Assembly: GCA_007922225.1 (NCBI GenBank)
Contig: ML679992.1
Location: 222,858 to 286,857 of the forward strand
DNA: 64,000 nucleotides
Reading direction: 5' to 3'
DNA from: Emydura subglobosa
Taxonomy: Eukaryota > Chordata > Testudines > Chelidae
Shown: piece by piece, positions 33,872 through 44,834 of the stretch
Numbering within the stretch: position 1 is the first letter of the stretch
Layout of the letters: each line of letters starts with the position of its first letter
Position numbers and translations under genes: made by a program
Notes under the pieces: generated by a model
The model's input: the letters and a program-made list of their open reading frames with translations, nothing else
The model's database searches: none
What the model was told of the DNA's origin: nothing

Positions 33872-34965
33872 CTGAAAGACAAATGAGTGCAACAGTGAAC
33901 GAAGTGAGTTATTGGTGTGGTTTTAGCTGTGAATGTCTTTGTAAACAGGTTATAAAGACTGTCTTGCTTTCATCCCAACCACGGTGTCCTGGGGATCTAA
34001 TTTCCACAATCTAGGGCTCGTTCTCGCTGATGCTACCATGACAAGATCCCTAGAAGAACCTCCATCCTGCCTTTCCTTCTTCTGAAGCACAGGTGGCCTC
34101 AGTTTCAAAGCTCAGGCCTCTGGACAAAAATGGTCAAAACTTTTCAGCTCCTAGATCCTTTCAGAGTCAGGAATAAGACACACAGGACTGGTTCCCAATG
34201 GGGCTTCAGCATCGGGTGAGTCTCTGGAACAGCTGAACTGGGTTTTGTGTCTCCCTTATCCTGGGTGATCACTCTAACACAGAGGTGCTCCAACTTTTTA
34301 CGAAGGTGACCCATGACTGTGTTTTGTCTTTCTTTGTGACCCACCTCCTCTGCTGCCACCCCCTCCTAGCCCCACAAAGGGGACATCGATCACCTGCAGC
34401 ACCCCCTCTGCTGAGCACCACAGCCCTAATCCTGGCTCCGAGGGGAAACCTAAGGGTGTGGGGGATAGTTTCCAGACTCAACCTGACTGGGCCCAGCTCC
34501 CTGTTCCAGCTGCTGCAAAATAGCACATGAGGTCATGGAACCACTCAGGTTTGGCATGGATGGAGTTAGGTGCCTAAGTACCTTTTAAAAATCTGGCCTT
34601 TAAGATCGTGTTGTAATCCTCGGCTTTATATATTATTGTTGCTTTAAGTAACTGCCTCTAGTTCCTTCCATAGTAGGAAATGTAGATCGGAATCCCCCTT
34701 TAACAATCTTATTTTAGGGCTTAGCCATGCCACACATTTTGTTTTATGGCCCTAAGGCCTGTTGAGATGGGTTAGTCAGACCGGTGCGGTGTGATAAGGG
34801 GTGGGTGAATCCCAGCATCTCTGTGCTTTAAGGGGTCTCTGTGCAGTGGGAGTTGGAACGGAGCCAGCAGTGTTATAGGAAGGCTTTCAAGGGTGGCCGC
34901 CACACTCCGTCACACTGCACAGCTAAGGGGAGTATCACAGGGCTTGGCGTGTGGAAGGGAAGTTG
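33872..34965. other. Intron of GT6 pseudogene
   Basis: It lies between the recognised last two exons on the minus strand. It contains a hAT-like left end near 34280 ('cagaggtgctccaacttttt', no partner end found) and a tag-rich phrase at 34560-34595. Otherwise unassigned. Confidence 0.5.
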
Positions 34966-35110
34966 TACTTTTTAACAGCAAACATGGCCACCCGACGACA
35001 AGATTTTTATGTCTGTACTGGGCATTCAGGATGTCTCTGTTGAAGGTGCCTTCCCACATGATGGGAGCCAGCCAGGGAGACATCGACAACATGTCGGTTC
35101 TCCCACACGG
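34966..35110 (-). pseudogene. GT6 pseudogene, penultimate exon (ABO exon 6 equivalent)
   Basis: The minus strand encodes MSPWLAPIMWEGTFNRDILN and then AQYRHKNL, matching the highly conserved PWLAPIVWEGTFN stretch at the start of the GT6 catalytic domain. A one-base shift near 34990 moves the frame to the following AMFAVKKY, which normally precedes the last exon. The 5' part of the exon and its acceptor are missing: at 35108 the sequence changes abruptly to a CR1-like 'aatcatagaatcatagaga' and an adjoining dispersed repeat. The donor is not convincing. Order and spacing to the last exon (about 1.1 kb) fit one gene. Confidence 0.85.
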
Positions 35111-35280
35111 AATCATAGAATCATAGAGAGCGAAAACACAGAAATGGCCAGACTGGATCAGACTGGGGTCCATCGGGCCCGATAGCCCCTCTTCGTCATT
35201 GGCCAGCATTAGATGCTTCAGGAGAAGATGCAGGTGACCATCTTGTGGACAGTTATGGAGCAACTCATCCATAAGTGACA
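35108..35280. repeat. CR1-tail-like and dispersed repeat truncating the GT6 exon
   Basis: 'ggaatcatagaatcatagag' recalls the CR1 8-bp terminal repeats. It is followed by a diverged member of the 'gccatactgggtcagacc' family ('tggccagactggatcagact', 'attggccagcattagatgct'), also seen at about 16696. The junction removes the start of the GT6 exon. Confidence 0.5.
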
Positions 35281-37035
35281 ATTGTATCTACCTACCCACC
35301 AACCCTTCTACATATTCTCTTGTATATTTGAGCACAAGAAATAACAGAGCACAAATAATAGGAAATTTCATGACATTTCACAAAAACACATTTCACATTT
35401 TCCTTCCAGGATCTTTTGTCACTCAGAAACAATGTACGATGTTCACAATGGCTTAGGTTTACAAAGGAGCAGAGGGGAAGGAGTTGTATTAAAACACAGA
35501 AGCTTGACTGCGTAGTGGCCTTTGAGAAGCCAAATGAGATGACAATTTTTATGTTTTGGGAAAAGTGAAAGTGGTAAATGATTTACATAGGAAGCCAGAT
35601 CAAATTCTAAAAAACAAAATGATAAAAAAGTTGCATTTCCCCCCCTAAAATAAACTCCTTTAAGTGAAAATAGGCCTTTTGCACTTAAAAATAGTGTTTT
35701 CTAATGAAAAAACAACCAACCAAAAAGTCACTTTGAAACAAACTGGCAGTTTTCACAAAATCAAATTGAAATAATTCCGAGACTTCTCTCTATCTATTTT
35801 ATTACATTGGCAGGGCTAACGCTCTAGGTTCTTACAGTGGTATCATCTCGAATTGCTGAGCTCTAATCTGATCTACAAATAACTTTTTTAATTATTAAAA
35901 ACTATGTATCCACTTGAAAACAAACTGTCGGAAGGGCAGACCTACTGAGGCTTCTCCACACATGGCTGAGGACATGACATTCTGTTGAAAGAAGATATGC
36001 ATTACTAGGATGTAACCATCTGTATTTAGCACTTTAACCTTCCACAACGGCCAATAAGAATGAGTTAGAAATGGGCAAGTATACTTTATAATGGGCACTA
36101 GAAAAATGAGTATGGTAGAGTTGTATTCTACGTAGACCGATGCTGGGAGTAATTCCCTTTTAAGGCAATGGCTAAAGAGACATTATTCCTCTCTATGGCC
36201 CAACCAGCGAACCATGGCCCAACCACCATAAACATGCATGCTATGAAGACAGTGGAAGATCTCAGAGAAGAACCATCTTCCACTTTATCAAGCCCTTATT
36301 CAGACTCAGTCCTTCCATGTATTTATGGCCTGTGTAGCCCATAGAGCTAGCTTTAGCATTTTTTTTATTGAGTAGTGATGCATGGGACCTGTGACACTCT
36401 GACTTCAGTAGGTAGTATAAGGCTTGAGACCTAAGACCTTTGACACAGATAAATGGCCTAACATCACCCCTGAATTTTGGGGAATTGGAAATCAAGTGTG
36501 TAAGGGGGAAGCTTGTACATAACGACTCCAGGCAGCTATAGGAAAATGAGCTAACACCAGCTTTTGAGTATTTTAGGATACAAACACCTGGTGATGAGGA
36601 GGAAGGTGATGGTGATGAAGAAGACAATGAGTAACATTTCCAGCTGTTCTGCAAGGGATGCTGTGAATATATGGATGTTCGGATGTTCATTCTGTATTAT
36701 CTCTACCTACTTTGCTAGGTTAGAGTGTTTGTGACTTTGCCGAATGCATTAATAAACTATTAAAAATACAGAAAGATACCTGGAGTGTCAGCATGGCAGC
36801 TGTGCACATTGAGATTCCCAATTGCACAATAATTTTAATAATACTGGGCCTGATCTTGGGACCAGCATCTGTCGAACCTCAGAGTGATAACTGGGAATGC
36901 CTAAGGAATCAATCTAATGAATACACAATTCATAGATCAGGCTATACCTCCATGGATCTTTGCTTTGTTTGCCATGGCCACAATCTTAACTATTTATTTG
37001 CTATCTGTTAATGAATGCAGAGCACCCATCCTTAC
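35281..37035. other. Probable GT6 intron, nothing recognised
   Basis: AT-rich DNA with A-rich runs (35570-35770) and no recognised repeat or exon. The tract 36590-36630 (gatgaggaggaaggtgatgg) is purine-rich. Confidence 0.45.
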
Positions 37036-37074
37036 CGTGGAAGCACCGAGAAGGTCTCATCCAGGTCAGCTTGT
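37036..37074 (-). pseudogene. GT6 pseudogene, small stem exon (ABO exon 5 equivalent)
   Basis: A 39-bp segment on the minus strand is bounded by an acceptor (tttctcattcctag) and a donor (GTAAGG at 37030-37035 on the complement). It encodes QADLDETFSVLPR. ABO has a 36-bp exon 5 at this place, ending in similar residues (S-L-P-R). It codes for the flexible stem between membrane anchor and catalytic domain. The call rests on length, splice sites, position and the terminal residues; stem exons are poorly conserved. Confidence 0.55.
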
Positions 37075-39107
37075 CTAGGAATGAGAAAGAAAACAGAGAC
37101 ATTTCATTGCTCTCTTGGCATCAAAGAAACACACACAGCTCTCATTGACTTCACTTTCCATGGTGGGGTACTCAGCTTGCTTTAAAATCATGCTGTGATG
37201 TTCCCCCACTGCAATCTGCACTGGTGAGTAGCTGTGTCACCCCAATTCCTCACTCCTAGGCCCCAACTTACCCCACTTTGCTGTGTGAAGCAACCTCTCC
37301 TGGGTCAACCCATGCCCAGCCTCACGCATGTAATCGGTCCCTGGCCTAGTGAAGGAGCGCTTCTAGCCAGCCGCTCATGGGATAGACTTCCAGAAAACAC
37401 TCCTAGGCCCAGATGCAACCCTGGGAACTGCCATCCTTCAGGGATCAGGGCTGCACAATGCACCCTGCAAGCTTATTTACTTTTGTCTGTCAATTTATCA
37501 AAGACATTGATATGCGCCAGCTCTGTCACTCTAAGTGAGGGCTCTGCACGCTCTCAGTCCACATGCACTGCTTTAGATAAAACAAACCAATACATTTATT
37601 AACTGCAGCAAGAGTTTCAGTGAATATCACCAAGCAACTAAAGCAATGCTAGGCCTGCAGGACAGAGGTCAGGCAACTCCGATTGCACTGGGCCTTCAAC
37701 AGCAGCTAAATGCCCGATCAAGCAGACAAAAGATGTGCTAACTCCTGATGCTCAACAAAGGGACTGTTCAAGGTGAAGTGGTACATTAACACTGGTGTGG
37801 TCATAGGCACAAACAGGGGTGAGTGGGATACAGACTGTTGTAATAAGCCATAAATCCAGTGTCTTTTTGTCCCATGACTTCAAGGGTTTTAATGAGCCAC
37901 CTCGTCTTGAATGGTCCCTTAGAAAATGCTGAACTATCTGTTTGATCTGATATTTAGCTGTGATTTTCTGAGTACCTTCCCCAGCCCTGGAGAAGAGCTT
38001 TGTGTAGCTCCAACACTTGTCTCTCTCTCCACAAGAAGTTGGTCTGATAAAAGATGTTTCCTCATCCACCTTGTCTCCCTAATATCCTGGGACCCACCTG
38101 GCTACACCTACACTGTCTACCTAAAATGATAACACACATCAGTGGACACAGGGACTGAACCACACAACTATTCAGCATCAGGAATGCAGCACAGTCACTT
38201 ACTGACACCCATTTTCTGGGTAGGTGACAAATGCTTAGTCACTGGATGGGAGCATGGGAGGTGCCTCCTGGGAGAGGGCAGGGAGGGAACAAATTAACAA
38301 AAAAAATCCCCCGTGAAGTATTGGGTGTGTGTCAACAAGGAACTGCCTCGGTATTGTACAGTCACATCCTGATGTGCTGAGAATTGGCGTAAATAAGCAG
38401 ACTTCAACGGAGCTGCTTTTATCAACACCCACTGCGGATCTGGCCCCACTGGAACTCTGGCTTCTTTAGTCCAGTGTTGATAAACGGTACAGTCAATTGC
38501 TCGACCACACTTTGGTTCATTATGAAATATGTTGAAGAGGCCAAATAAGCAGCATCACTCAGGTTTATTGTTATAAGCCAATAATAATATAGGACAGGAC
38601 AAAGATTCAATATAATGCCAATCTCCAGGAAGCCGTCTCATGGAACGTTAAAACAGCAAGAGTCCTGTAGCACTTTAAAGACTAACAAATTTAATTTCTG
38701 CAGGCATAAGCTTTCCTGGGCTGCAACCCACTTCATCAGATGCAACGTTGTTACAGTCACATTACACAGAAGGTGGGCTCGCAAAGGAACACTCCTGAAA
38801 CCTTCTTTTTATACCCAACCTATTTACAAGAAGATCTTAGTCTAGATAGTTTCCCTATTTACTTAAGCCAAAACTTACTTCAACAAATGCAAGGTGTTAT
38901 GGCATACTTAGCGTAAGTGGACAGGATTATAAGGAAGGTACAGCCAATTTAGGCTGCATAACTGCTACAATATTTCTGCGTAATGCATGCTAACATATAC
39001 ATGGTGAGAATAAATCATATTATCAACGTAATAATCTGGCTCAGAATTTTTGTGTCAAAATTCAAACCCTAGATGAATGCTGCCGTTAATTCTGGCTTGT
39101 AGTTCAT
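37075..39107. other. Repeat-bearing interval, further GT6 exons not found
   Basis: About 37950-38125 ('ctggagaagagctttgtgta', 'tctgataaaagatgtttcct', 'ccctaatatcctgggaccca') is a dispersed repeat whose inverse occurs at about 56622-56712. About 38645-38760 ('agtcctgtagcactttaaag', 'aaatttaatttctgcaggca', 'acccacttcatcagatgcaa') is another well-known dispersed sauropsid repeat. No convincing first exons or signal anchor of the GT6 gene were seen. Confidence 0.5.
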
Positions 39108-39218
39108 CTAGTCATCTAGTCCAACCCTCAAATCATCCCAGGCAGGGCTTTGTCAAGCCGCAGCTTAAAAACCTCTAAAGATGGAGATTCCACCACCTCC
39201 CTAGGTAACCTATTCCAG
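39108..39218 (-). mobile_element. CR1 3' end fragment
   Basis: 'catctagtccaaccctcaaa' followed by 'ggcagggctttgtcaagccg' and 'gagattccaccacctcccta' is the inverted CR1 3' UTR, with the usual 'gctcaaagcagga' part deleted. Confidence 0.8.
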
Positions 39219-40659
39219 AAATCTGCACATGCACCAATTTCCTGAGTAGAACTGCTCTTAAAATAAAGAAAAACAAATTCTATGGGTGAAAAAAAATGAA
39301 ATTTTTTAATCATTTCAATTGTGCAGGTTTTTTAAAAGAAATGATTTTCAGTTGTTTATTGGCAGTTTTTACTGACAATATTTGGTTTTCCAATGTTTTT
39401 GTTTATTATTTCAAAATGTTCCAGTTTTGTTTGGTTTTGATTTTTCTTTCTCCCACCCCGCCCTTTTCATTTTCCTTTTTTTGCCTTCTCTCCCTTTTGT
39501 GTCTGCACAAGTGAGGGAAGAAGGACAAAATGCCAGAAAAATGAAATACCTCCTCCAAAAAATCTCCAAAACAGCCCCAGACAAACACATGCACCCCAAA
39601 CCGAGAACAACTCACCTCACTCAAAAAAGGTTACATTTTTCCATTGCCTACTGTGCCTGGAAAAGGGAATATTTATTTGAATGAATACTTTCTATGGAGA
39701 TTTTCAATTTTGAATAAATAATTTTGAATGAAATATTTTGAATTAAAATAATAATTTGAAAAAAGTTTCATCCAGCCCTACTGAATATGTTCTCTCCCTG
39801 TGCCTATTCAAGCACCGAGAAAAATGAAAGTTAGCTGATGGACTGGTGCAAATTGATTTATGCTGCCTGAGGGTCAGGCCTGAGTATTTATTGAAACACC
39901 CAAAGAACTGATCCCTGCCCCAGCCCGGCTCTCTCTCTCCTTCCCCTCTCCACCTCTGGACCTTGTGTACCCAGCTGCGGCTGGGCTGAATCTCACCCCG
40001 GGGGGCCCAGCCAAGGGACACCCCGTGTCTCTCTTGCTCTATCCGGGGTCTCTCTCGGGGTCAGGGTCACCCTCCACTGATGGAAGAGGTGCCTGGAGGT
40101 TGCACAGAGTCTCGCTTGCTCAAGTGGGGATGGCTCCATCAAAGGCAGAGTCACGCCTGCTGACATTCTCTGCTCCCGCGGGGTCTGTTCACCAGATACC
40201 TCGTCCCTGGAGCGCGGGGTGTCCCCTCTGCCCCACACGGAGGGAGCCCTCATTGCTCATTGTACAACAGGAGGGTCACCTAGCCCCCTGTACAACAAGA
40301 GCAAGAGCCTTGTGTCCGGCAAGTGTAAATGGGAGTGGTTCCCCCTGGGCTTTGTCTGTGGGTCTGGGAGCCCAGGAGGGGGCCACCCTTCACTGCCACG
40401 CTGGGGTGGCCGCATGGCCAGAGTGAGACTGCTCTTAGCCCTGCCCTGGGGGGCACTGGGAAGCTCCTGACGTGTGATGGGGGAGCACACATCCCATTGA
40501 CACATCCGGCAGGGGTTGGTTCAGTTGAAGATTTCACTCTTTTTTTAATTCTGTATTTTACTATGTATTTGAAGTTTTAAACTCTAGTGTATATACATTT
40601 CAAAACTCTTTAGAAAAAAATATTATTTTTTTACTTTATATTTCTTTCATATTCTGGCC
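39219..40659. other. AT-rich then GC-rich DNA, no gene recognised
   Basis: 39219-39780 is T/A-rich without named repeats. 39960-40480 is GC-rich with scattered CpG and several overlapping open frames on both strands (up to 153 codons), none with recognisable domains or splice structure. It could be a small CpG-rich element or an old exon; I cannot assign it. Confidence 0.3.
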
Positions 40660-41056
40660 CCTTCTCCCACCGGGCCCCTGGCCCCCCACATTCAAGGCTG
40701 CCCTTCTCCAGCCAGACCCACCTCCACCCCCTAGTCAGGCCAGACCAGCCTGCCTAGCCAGGCCCCTCACCCCCACAATCTGGCCAGTTCTTCCAGCCAA
40801 GCACCTCATTATCCCCCACACCAGCCAGACCCTGCCTCTCCGCTTTGTCAGCCCCTGCAACCAGACCCTTCACCCCCTACATGGGCCAGTCACTCCCAGC
40901 TGCATCCTCTCCCTCTCAGTCTGGTCAGTCCCTGCTCCTGGACCCCTTGTCCCCAGACACACTCTGGCCACACCCCCTCCAGCCAGAAACCTTGTCCCCC
41001 ACTCCACAGCATCCAGCACCTGCCCAACACCCACAGCCAGACCCCTCGCACTATTG
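40660..41056 (+). repeat. C-rich degenerate minisatellite
   Basis: Repeated 'ccagccagaccc', 'ggccagt..ctcccagc' and 'cctcacccccac' phrases recur at irregular 30-45 bp spacing. The right end 'cagacccctcgcactattga' and the next 'acaggcctagagtc' are found inverted at about 46875-46920, so this is a copy of a dispersed repeat carrying its own minisatellite. Confidence 0.55.
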
Positions 41057-41077
41057 AACAGGCCTAGAGTCATTTGC

Positions 41078-41120
41078 TCTTTCTTTCTTTCTTTCTTTCT
41101 TTCTTTTTCTTTCTTTCTTT
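41078..41120. repeat. (CTTT)n microsatellite
   Basis: About ten CTTT units. It lies at the edge of the C-rich repeat, where the inverted sister copy has an (AAGC)n run (46862-46876). Confidence 0.95.
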
Positions 41121-43580
41121 CCCCTCTCTCCCTCTGGCCAAATTACTCTTTCATCATTTATCCAAAATGGAACAGAAAGACCTGTCTTTTCTTTAGGGTT
41201 TTCATTTGTTTTATATTAAAGCAAATGGAGGAAGACCAGAGCAAATGCATCTTTCACACACATCAACATCCAGCACCTAGATAAACAAGAATTAAAAATT
41301 ACCAGGCCCTAAGAAATTTTCCATGTCACTCAAGAATATGAAGTGTAGGCACAGAATCGGGAGTATGGTATGCTTGGTACGCTCTATATTGGTTATTCAT
41401 AAATTCTCAAAACTGTTAGATATTGCAAACACATTACACTCTATCTATCTATCTATCTCATGATTTTTCCTATGTTTTGAATGACAGAAGTAAAGATAAA
41501 TTAAATTAATTATCTTTAAATTAAGGATAATTTAAATGGGAGAGTAAATGAGGAAGAGGTGGGGCTTGACATGTGTGAGAGCAAGAGTGGAGAGAAATTG
41601 TCCTGATGTATAGAGGTGAATCAGGCCCATCTCTTCAACTCGAGTTTTGTCTAGTTACCTTAGTCCTGGGATTATTTTTTTTTTCAGTCTGCCTACATCC
41701 TCCTCTTGGGGTCTTAATATCAAGGGTCTTATTTCACTTCTGTGCATGCGTTACCTCTCCAAAGCAAATCACAATCTAAAACTTCTCTTTTTCATCACTG
41801 GCTCATGCATGAAATATGAACCTTCCTTGTGAAGGGAAAACATTAGAGTAACTTTCAATGAACATGGAATTTAGGTGCCAAAGTCATGTAGGGTCTGTCT
41901 ACACTACAGTGTAAGCTCAGGGACAGCAGAACTTGAGTTAGCAGACCCTGGTTAGTTAACCTAGGGCTTGAGCATCTACATTCATGTGCAGCTCCAGGTT
42001 TAGTTTGTTGAACCCTGGACCCAAACTGTGGCTTCAGCATCTACCGTGCATTATCTGTGCCTGAATTCAACCTCCCATAGCCCAGACTTCCTAGCGCCAT
42101 TCCAAAACGGGGCCAGTCTAGCCCTATGCTCATGGTGCATGTGGGAAAACTTGAGTGGTCAACCAAACTGAACTGTCCAGCGGACAAAAGAAATTGGCTC
42201 TTGGGATTGTGGGATTCTTTTGGTGGACTCCCAAACTACAAATCCAGTGGGGGCTGTATCTGGAATTCAAAGCAATAGGGCTTGAACTCTGGTTCCTGCA
42301 TTCACTCAGATTTGGACTCTCCACCCCATGGGGTTATGAGGCCCTGAGTCCAAGTCCTGGTTTCCCAACACTTGTGTGCAGATGGATGAAGGATTAAGCT
42401 TGAGCCTAAATTCAAACCTGAGGCTTATATCGCAGTGTAGAACTGGCCTTAGGGTCATTGTTAAAAGCTATGTAGGTGTTTGAAGACACCTAGGTGCCTT
42501 GTGAGATTTTCAGAAGTGCCTACGTAAGGTTAAGCACCCAAATCCCATTGATTTAAAGGAGAATTAAGTGCCTCAGTTCTTTTGAAACCCCATTTAGGTG
42601 CCCATCTGCATTTTTAGGAACCTAACGACCTTTACAAATCTGCCCCTAAAAGGCTCCTATTTTCAAAAGTGACTTAGGGACCTAATGGCCAGTTATGTAG
42701 CCATGATGAATAAAGTCCATGAATTTAGACTGAGGATGAATATAGTCTTATGGACCTCTTGAACTTTTGCAGACAATGAGAACATCACAAAGCATTTCAG
42801 TGCTTTTACACAAGGCGTGGGAATTTCCCTGAAGTCAACACACCCACGTACTTGGTTCACCATGCCCCAAACAGAGACTTCCATCAGATTGTCAGCCTGC
42901 ATCTATCCCCTCCTGAGCTCTTTGCCTGTATTCTGCACTGCAGGTTTTCCCACATACAAGAAAGCAGCAGGGTAGAGATTTGTCCTTTGTAAAATATGTT
43001 TTTTTTCCAAAAAAACAAACAAACAAACATCCCCTCTATTATGGGTGGAATTTTCAAAGGGGCTGAATGGATTTGGGTGCCCAGATCCCCTGGAATTTCA
43101 TCTGCTCCCTTCAGCCCCTTTTGACAACCCCAGGCCCTATAATTTTCTTCTCTCCACTGGCATTTATCTCATGGCCGGCAGTGGGCTGAGACTCAGGAGA
43201 ACTGGCTTCAATTCTCAGTTGTGCCCAGGATCCCCCTTGCTCTCCCCAGATGCTCACTGCACCTGGATCCAGACACCTCCAGTCCCAGCTCCAGTCCTGC
43301 CCCGCTTCAACGTGGCTCAGCTCAGCTTGGCTCTCTGGGCTGCACCTCGGGCCCTCTGGTTCTGCTGCTGTGGGTCTGCTCAGCTCAGCTCCCTGGGCTT
43401 CTTCTCTGACCTCCCAGCCGTTGGTTCCCGTGTCTCAGGTGCTGCTTTGTTCTCTGCTTGGCCCTGCTCTCTGCAGGCAGCTCCAGCTCATACAGAGGAC
43501 AGTCCCCCCCCACATTGGCTGGCCCGCCCTGTCAATCAGGATGATCTGGAACATTGGCCGTTCTGCACTGGCCCTGGGGG
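41121..43580. other. Repeat-bearing interval, no gene recognised
   Basis: A CTAT microsatellite lies at 41441-41458. About 41890-42440 is a stretch with 'gtctgtctacactacagtgt' and, inverted near its end, 'tatatcgcagtgtagaactg', typical of non-autonomous DNA elements. About 42445-42690 is a tag-rich repeat ('gtgtttgaagacacctaggt', 'tttaggtgcccatctgcatt'). A long open frame at 43045-43665 has low-complexity composition and no domain. Confidence 0.4.
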
Positions 43581-43645
43581 TTGTCCATCTCAGAGCCCTG
43601 ATTTCCCACCCTCCCTTCCCCTGTTCTTTGGTACTGAGAGATGGC
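43581..43645 (+). repeat. Perfect inverted repeat, left arm
   Basis: The 65 bases are the exact reverse complement of 43950-44014. The inner core 43585-43644 begins ccatctcagagccctgattt and ends ggtactgagagatgg. The spacer is 304 bp. The arms are identical although the surrounding repeats are all diverged. No target duplication is visible at the outer ends. Confidence 0.95.
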
Positions 43646-43949
43646 CCACTAAGACGACCCACTAAGTTTTAGTAAGGGGCCAACAGTCCCCTTACACTCA
43701 GACCCTCCCCGCACAGAGCAAAAATGCCCTGTTCACCAGGCCCCTGTCTCTGTGACTTGGGTTCAAATTCTGATGTTCTATCCGCTATCGGATCATTTTC
43801 CCTGGAGGGGGGAAGGGAAATCATTCAGAGACCATACAAATCAATGACCCCAAAGACTAGTCCTGATGGCTGTCAGTGGTGGTCCTTCAGCAAGGTGTCA
43901 AACACCTGTCCCAGGCAGGGCACCTTTCTGGAATACAGCACAACATGCT

Positions 43950-44014
43950 GCCATCTCTCAGTACCAAAGAACAGGGGAAGGGAGGGTGGGAAATCAGGGC
44001 TCTGAGATGGACAA
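43950..44014 (-). repeat. Perfect inverted repeat, right arm
   Basis: Exact reverse complement of 43581-43645 (its core begins ccatctctcagtaccaaaga and ends ggctctgagatgg). Its outer end touches the MIR-like SINE at 44015. It may be the terminal inverted repeat of a short DNA element, a template-switch product or an assembly fold-back. Confidence 0.95.
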
Positions 44015-44225
44015 AAGGTCAGTGGCAGTCAGGAGACCTGGGTTCTGTTCTTGGCTCTGCCATTGACCTGCTGTGTAACCTTGGGCCAGTCACTTGTCCT
44101 CCCTGGGACTCTCCTTCCCTCTCTCCCCTCCTGTGCCTTGTCTACTAGGACTCTGAGCTCTTTGGGGGATGGGCTGTGTCTTATGATATGTCTATTCTGT
44201 GCACCTAGTTACAATAGTTGTGCTC
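44015..44225 (+). mobile_element. MIR-like SINE
   Basis: 'cagtcaggagacctgggttc', 'tgttcttggctctgccattg' and 'ctgtgtaaccttgggccagt' match the MIR/CORE-SINE central region, followed by the usual C/T-rich 'cacttgtcctccctgggact' part and a tail '...gtgcacctagttacaatag'. MIRs are tRNA-derived and moved by L2-type LINEs. Confidence 0.65.
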
Positions 44226-44285
44226 AGCTGCCAGCAGTGATGGAGCCTGGATATGGTGCTAGACAAAGAGGTTTCTAGTCCCATT

Positions 44286-44829
44286 TGTAGGAGAGTAAAG
44301 AGTTAAAAGCTGGATAAGTTGTCAGACCTAAATTACAGGGAACGGGGTCAAGGCAGGGGCAAACCTTGTTTCTGGTAATTGTGTGAATTCTAGTTAGAGT
44401 CGTGTTATCTCTCTTCTTCTCCTCCCTTCCTGGCCATCTGCGCAGGGGATGAGGCAAGCAAAATAACTATCTCCCCTCCTGCGCAAAGCCTTTGGTGGGA
44501 AAAGAGTATTATCTTCTTTCCATCCCTTGCATGTTTTAAAAAATGTTAGTGTTTTAAGGTAATGCGCCTGCACTCTGTGAGGTAATTCTATAAACCACAA
44601 ACATTCATTATGTAGTAGTTAATATTCATTTTATAGGAGTCAATGTAACCAAATAAGGGTCTATGGGGAGTCGCTGGAAATGTTTACACTTACATACTGC
44701 TATGGATAAAAGGATTGTAAAGTAACCTCCTCGTAGCTCACTCGCAGTGTCAAGGTGGAACGAGCAGGCAATAAAGGGTTCTGTCTCCCCAATTCACCCC
44801 AGGGACAAACTGTTTGGGTATTTCTGACA
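44286..44829 (+). mobile_element. Complete solo LTR with CCATT target duplication
   Basis: It is TGTAGG...CTGACA bounded, 544 bp, flanked by perfect CCATT on both sides (44281-44285 and 44830-44834). A TATA-like GATAAAAGG (44705-44713) and AATAAA (44770-44775), followed by a C/T-rich stretch and the terminus, follow LTR layout (U3-R-U5) on the plus strand. It is not related to LTR family 1 as far as I can see. A 5-bp duplication is typical of several endogenous retrovirus classes. No coding part. Confidence 0.85.
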
Positions 44830-44834
44830 CCATT

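Noticed and set aside
34279..34400. hAT-like left end 'cagaggtgctccaacttttt'
   Set aside because: No matching right terminus or target duplication was found, so it is only mentioned inside the intron entry.
37194..37561. TG...CA segment flanked by CATGC on both sides, possible small LTR
   Set aside because: I found the flank match by searching for it, the length is short for these LTRs, and the only poly(A)-like signal lies outside the segment.
39965..40426. A 153-codon GC-rich open frame
   Set aside because: Competing frames on both strands and no recognised domain or exon boundaries.
40660..41056. Regularly spaced C-rich repeats, CRISPR-like at first glance
   Set aside because: Units are degenerate, spacing is irregular and the DNA is clearly vertebrate; it is a minisatellite-bearing dispersed repeat.
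43045..43665. A 206-codon open frame
   Set aside because: It overlaps the inverted repeat and low-complexity DNA, and no domain or splice context is seen.
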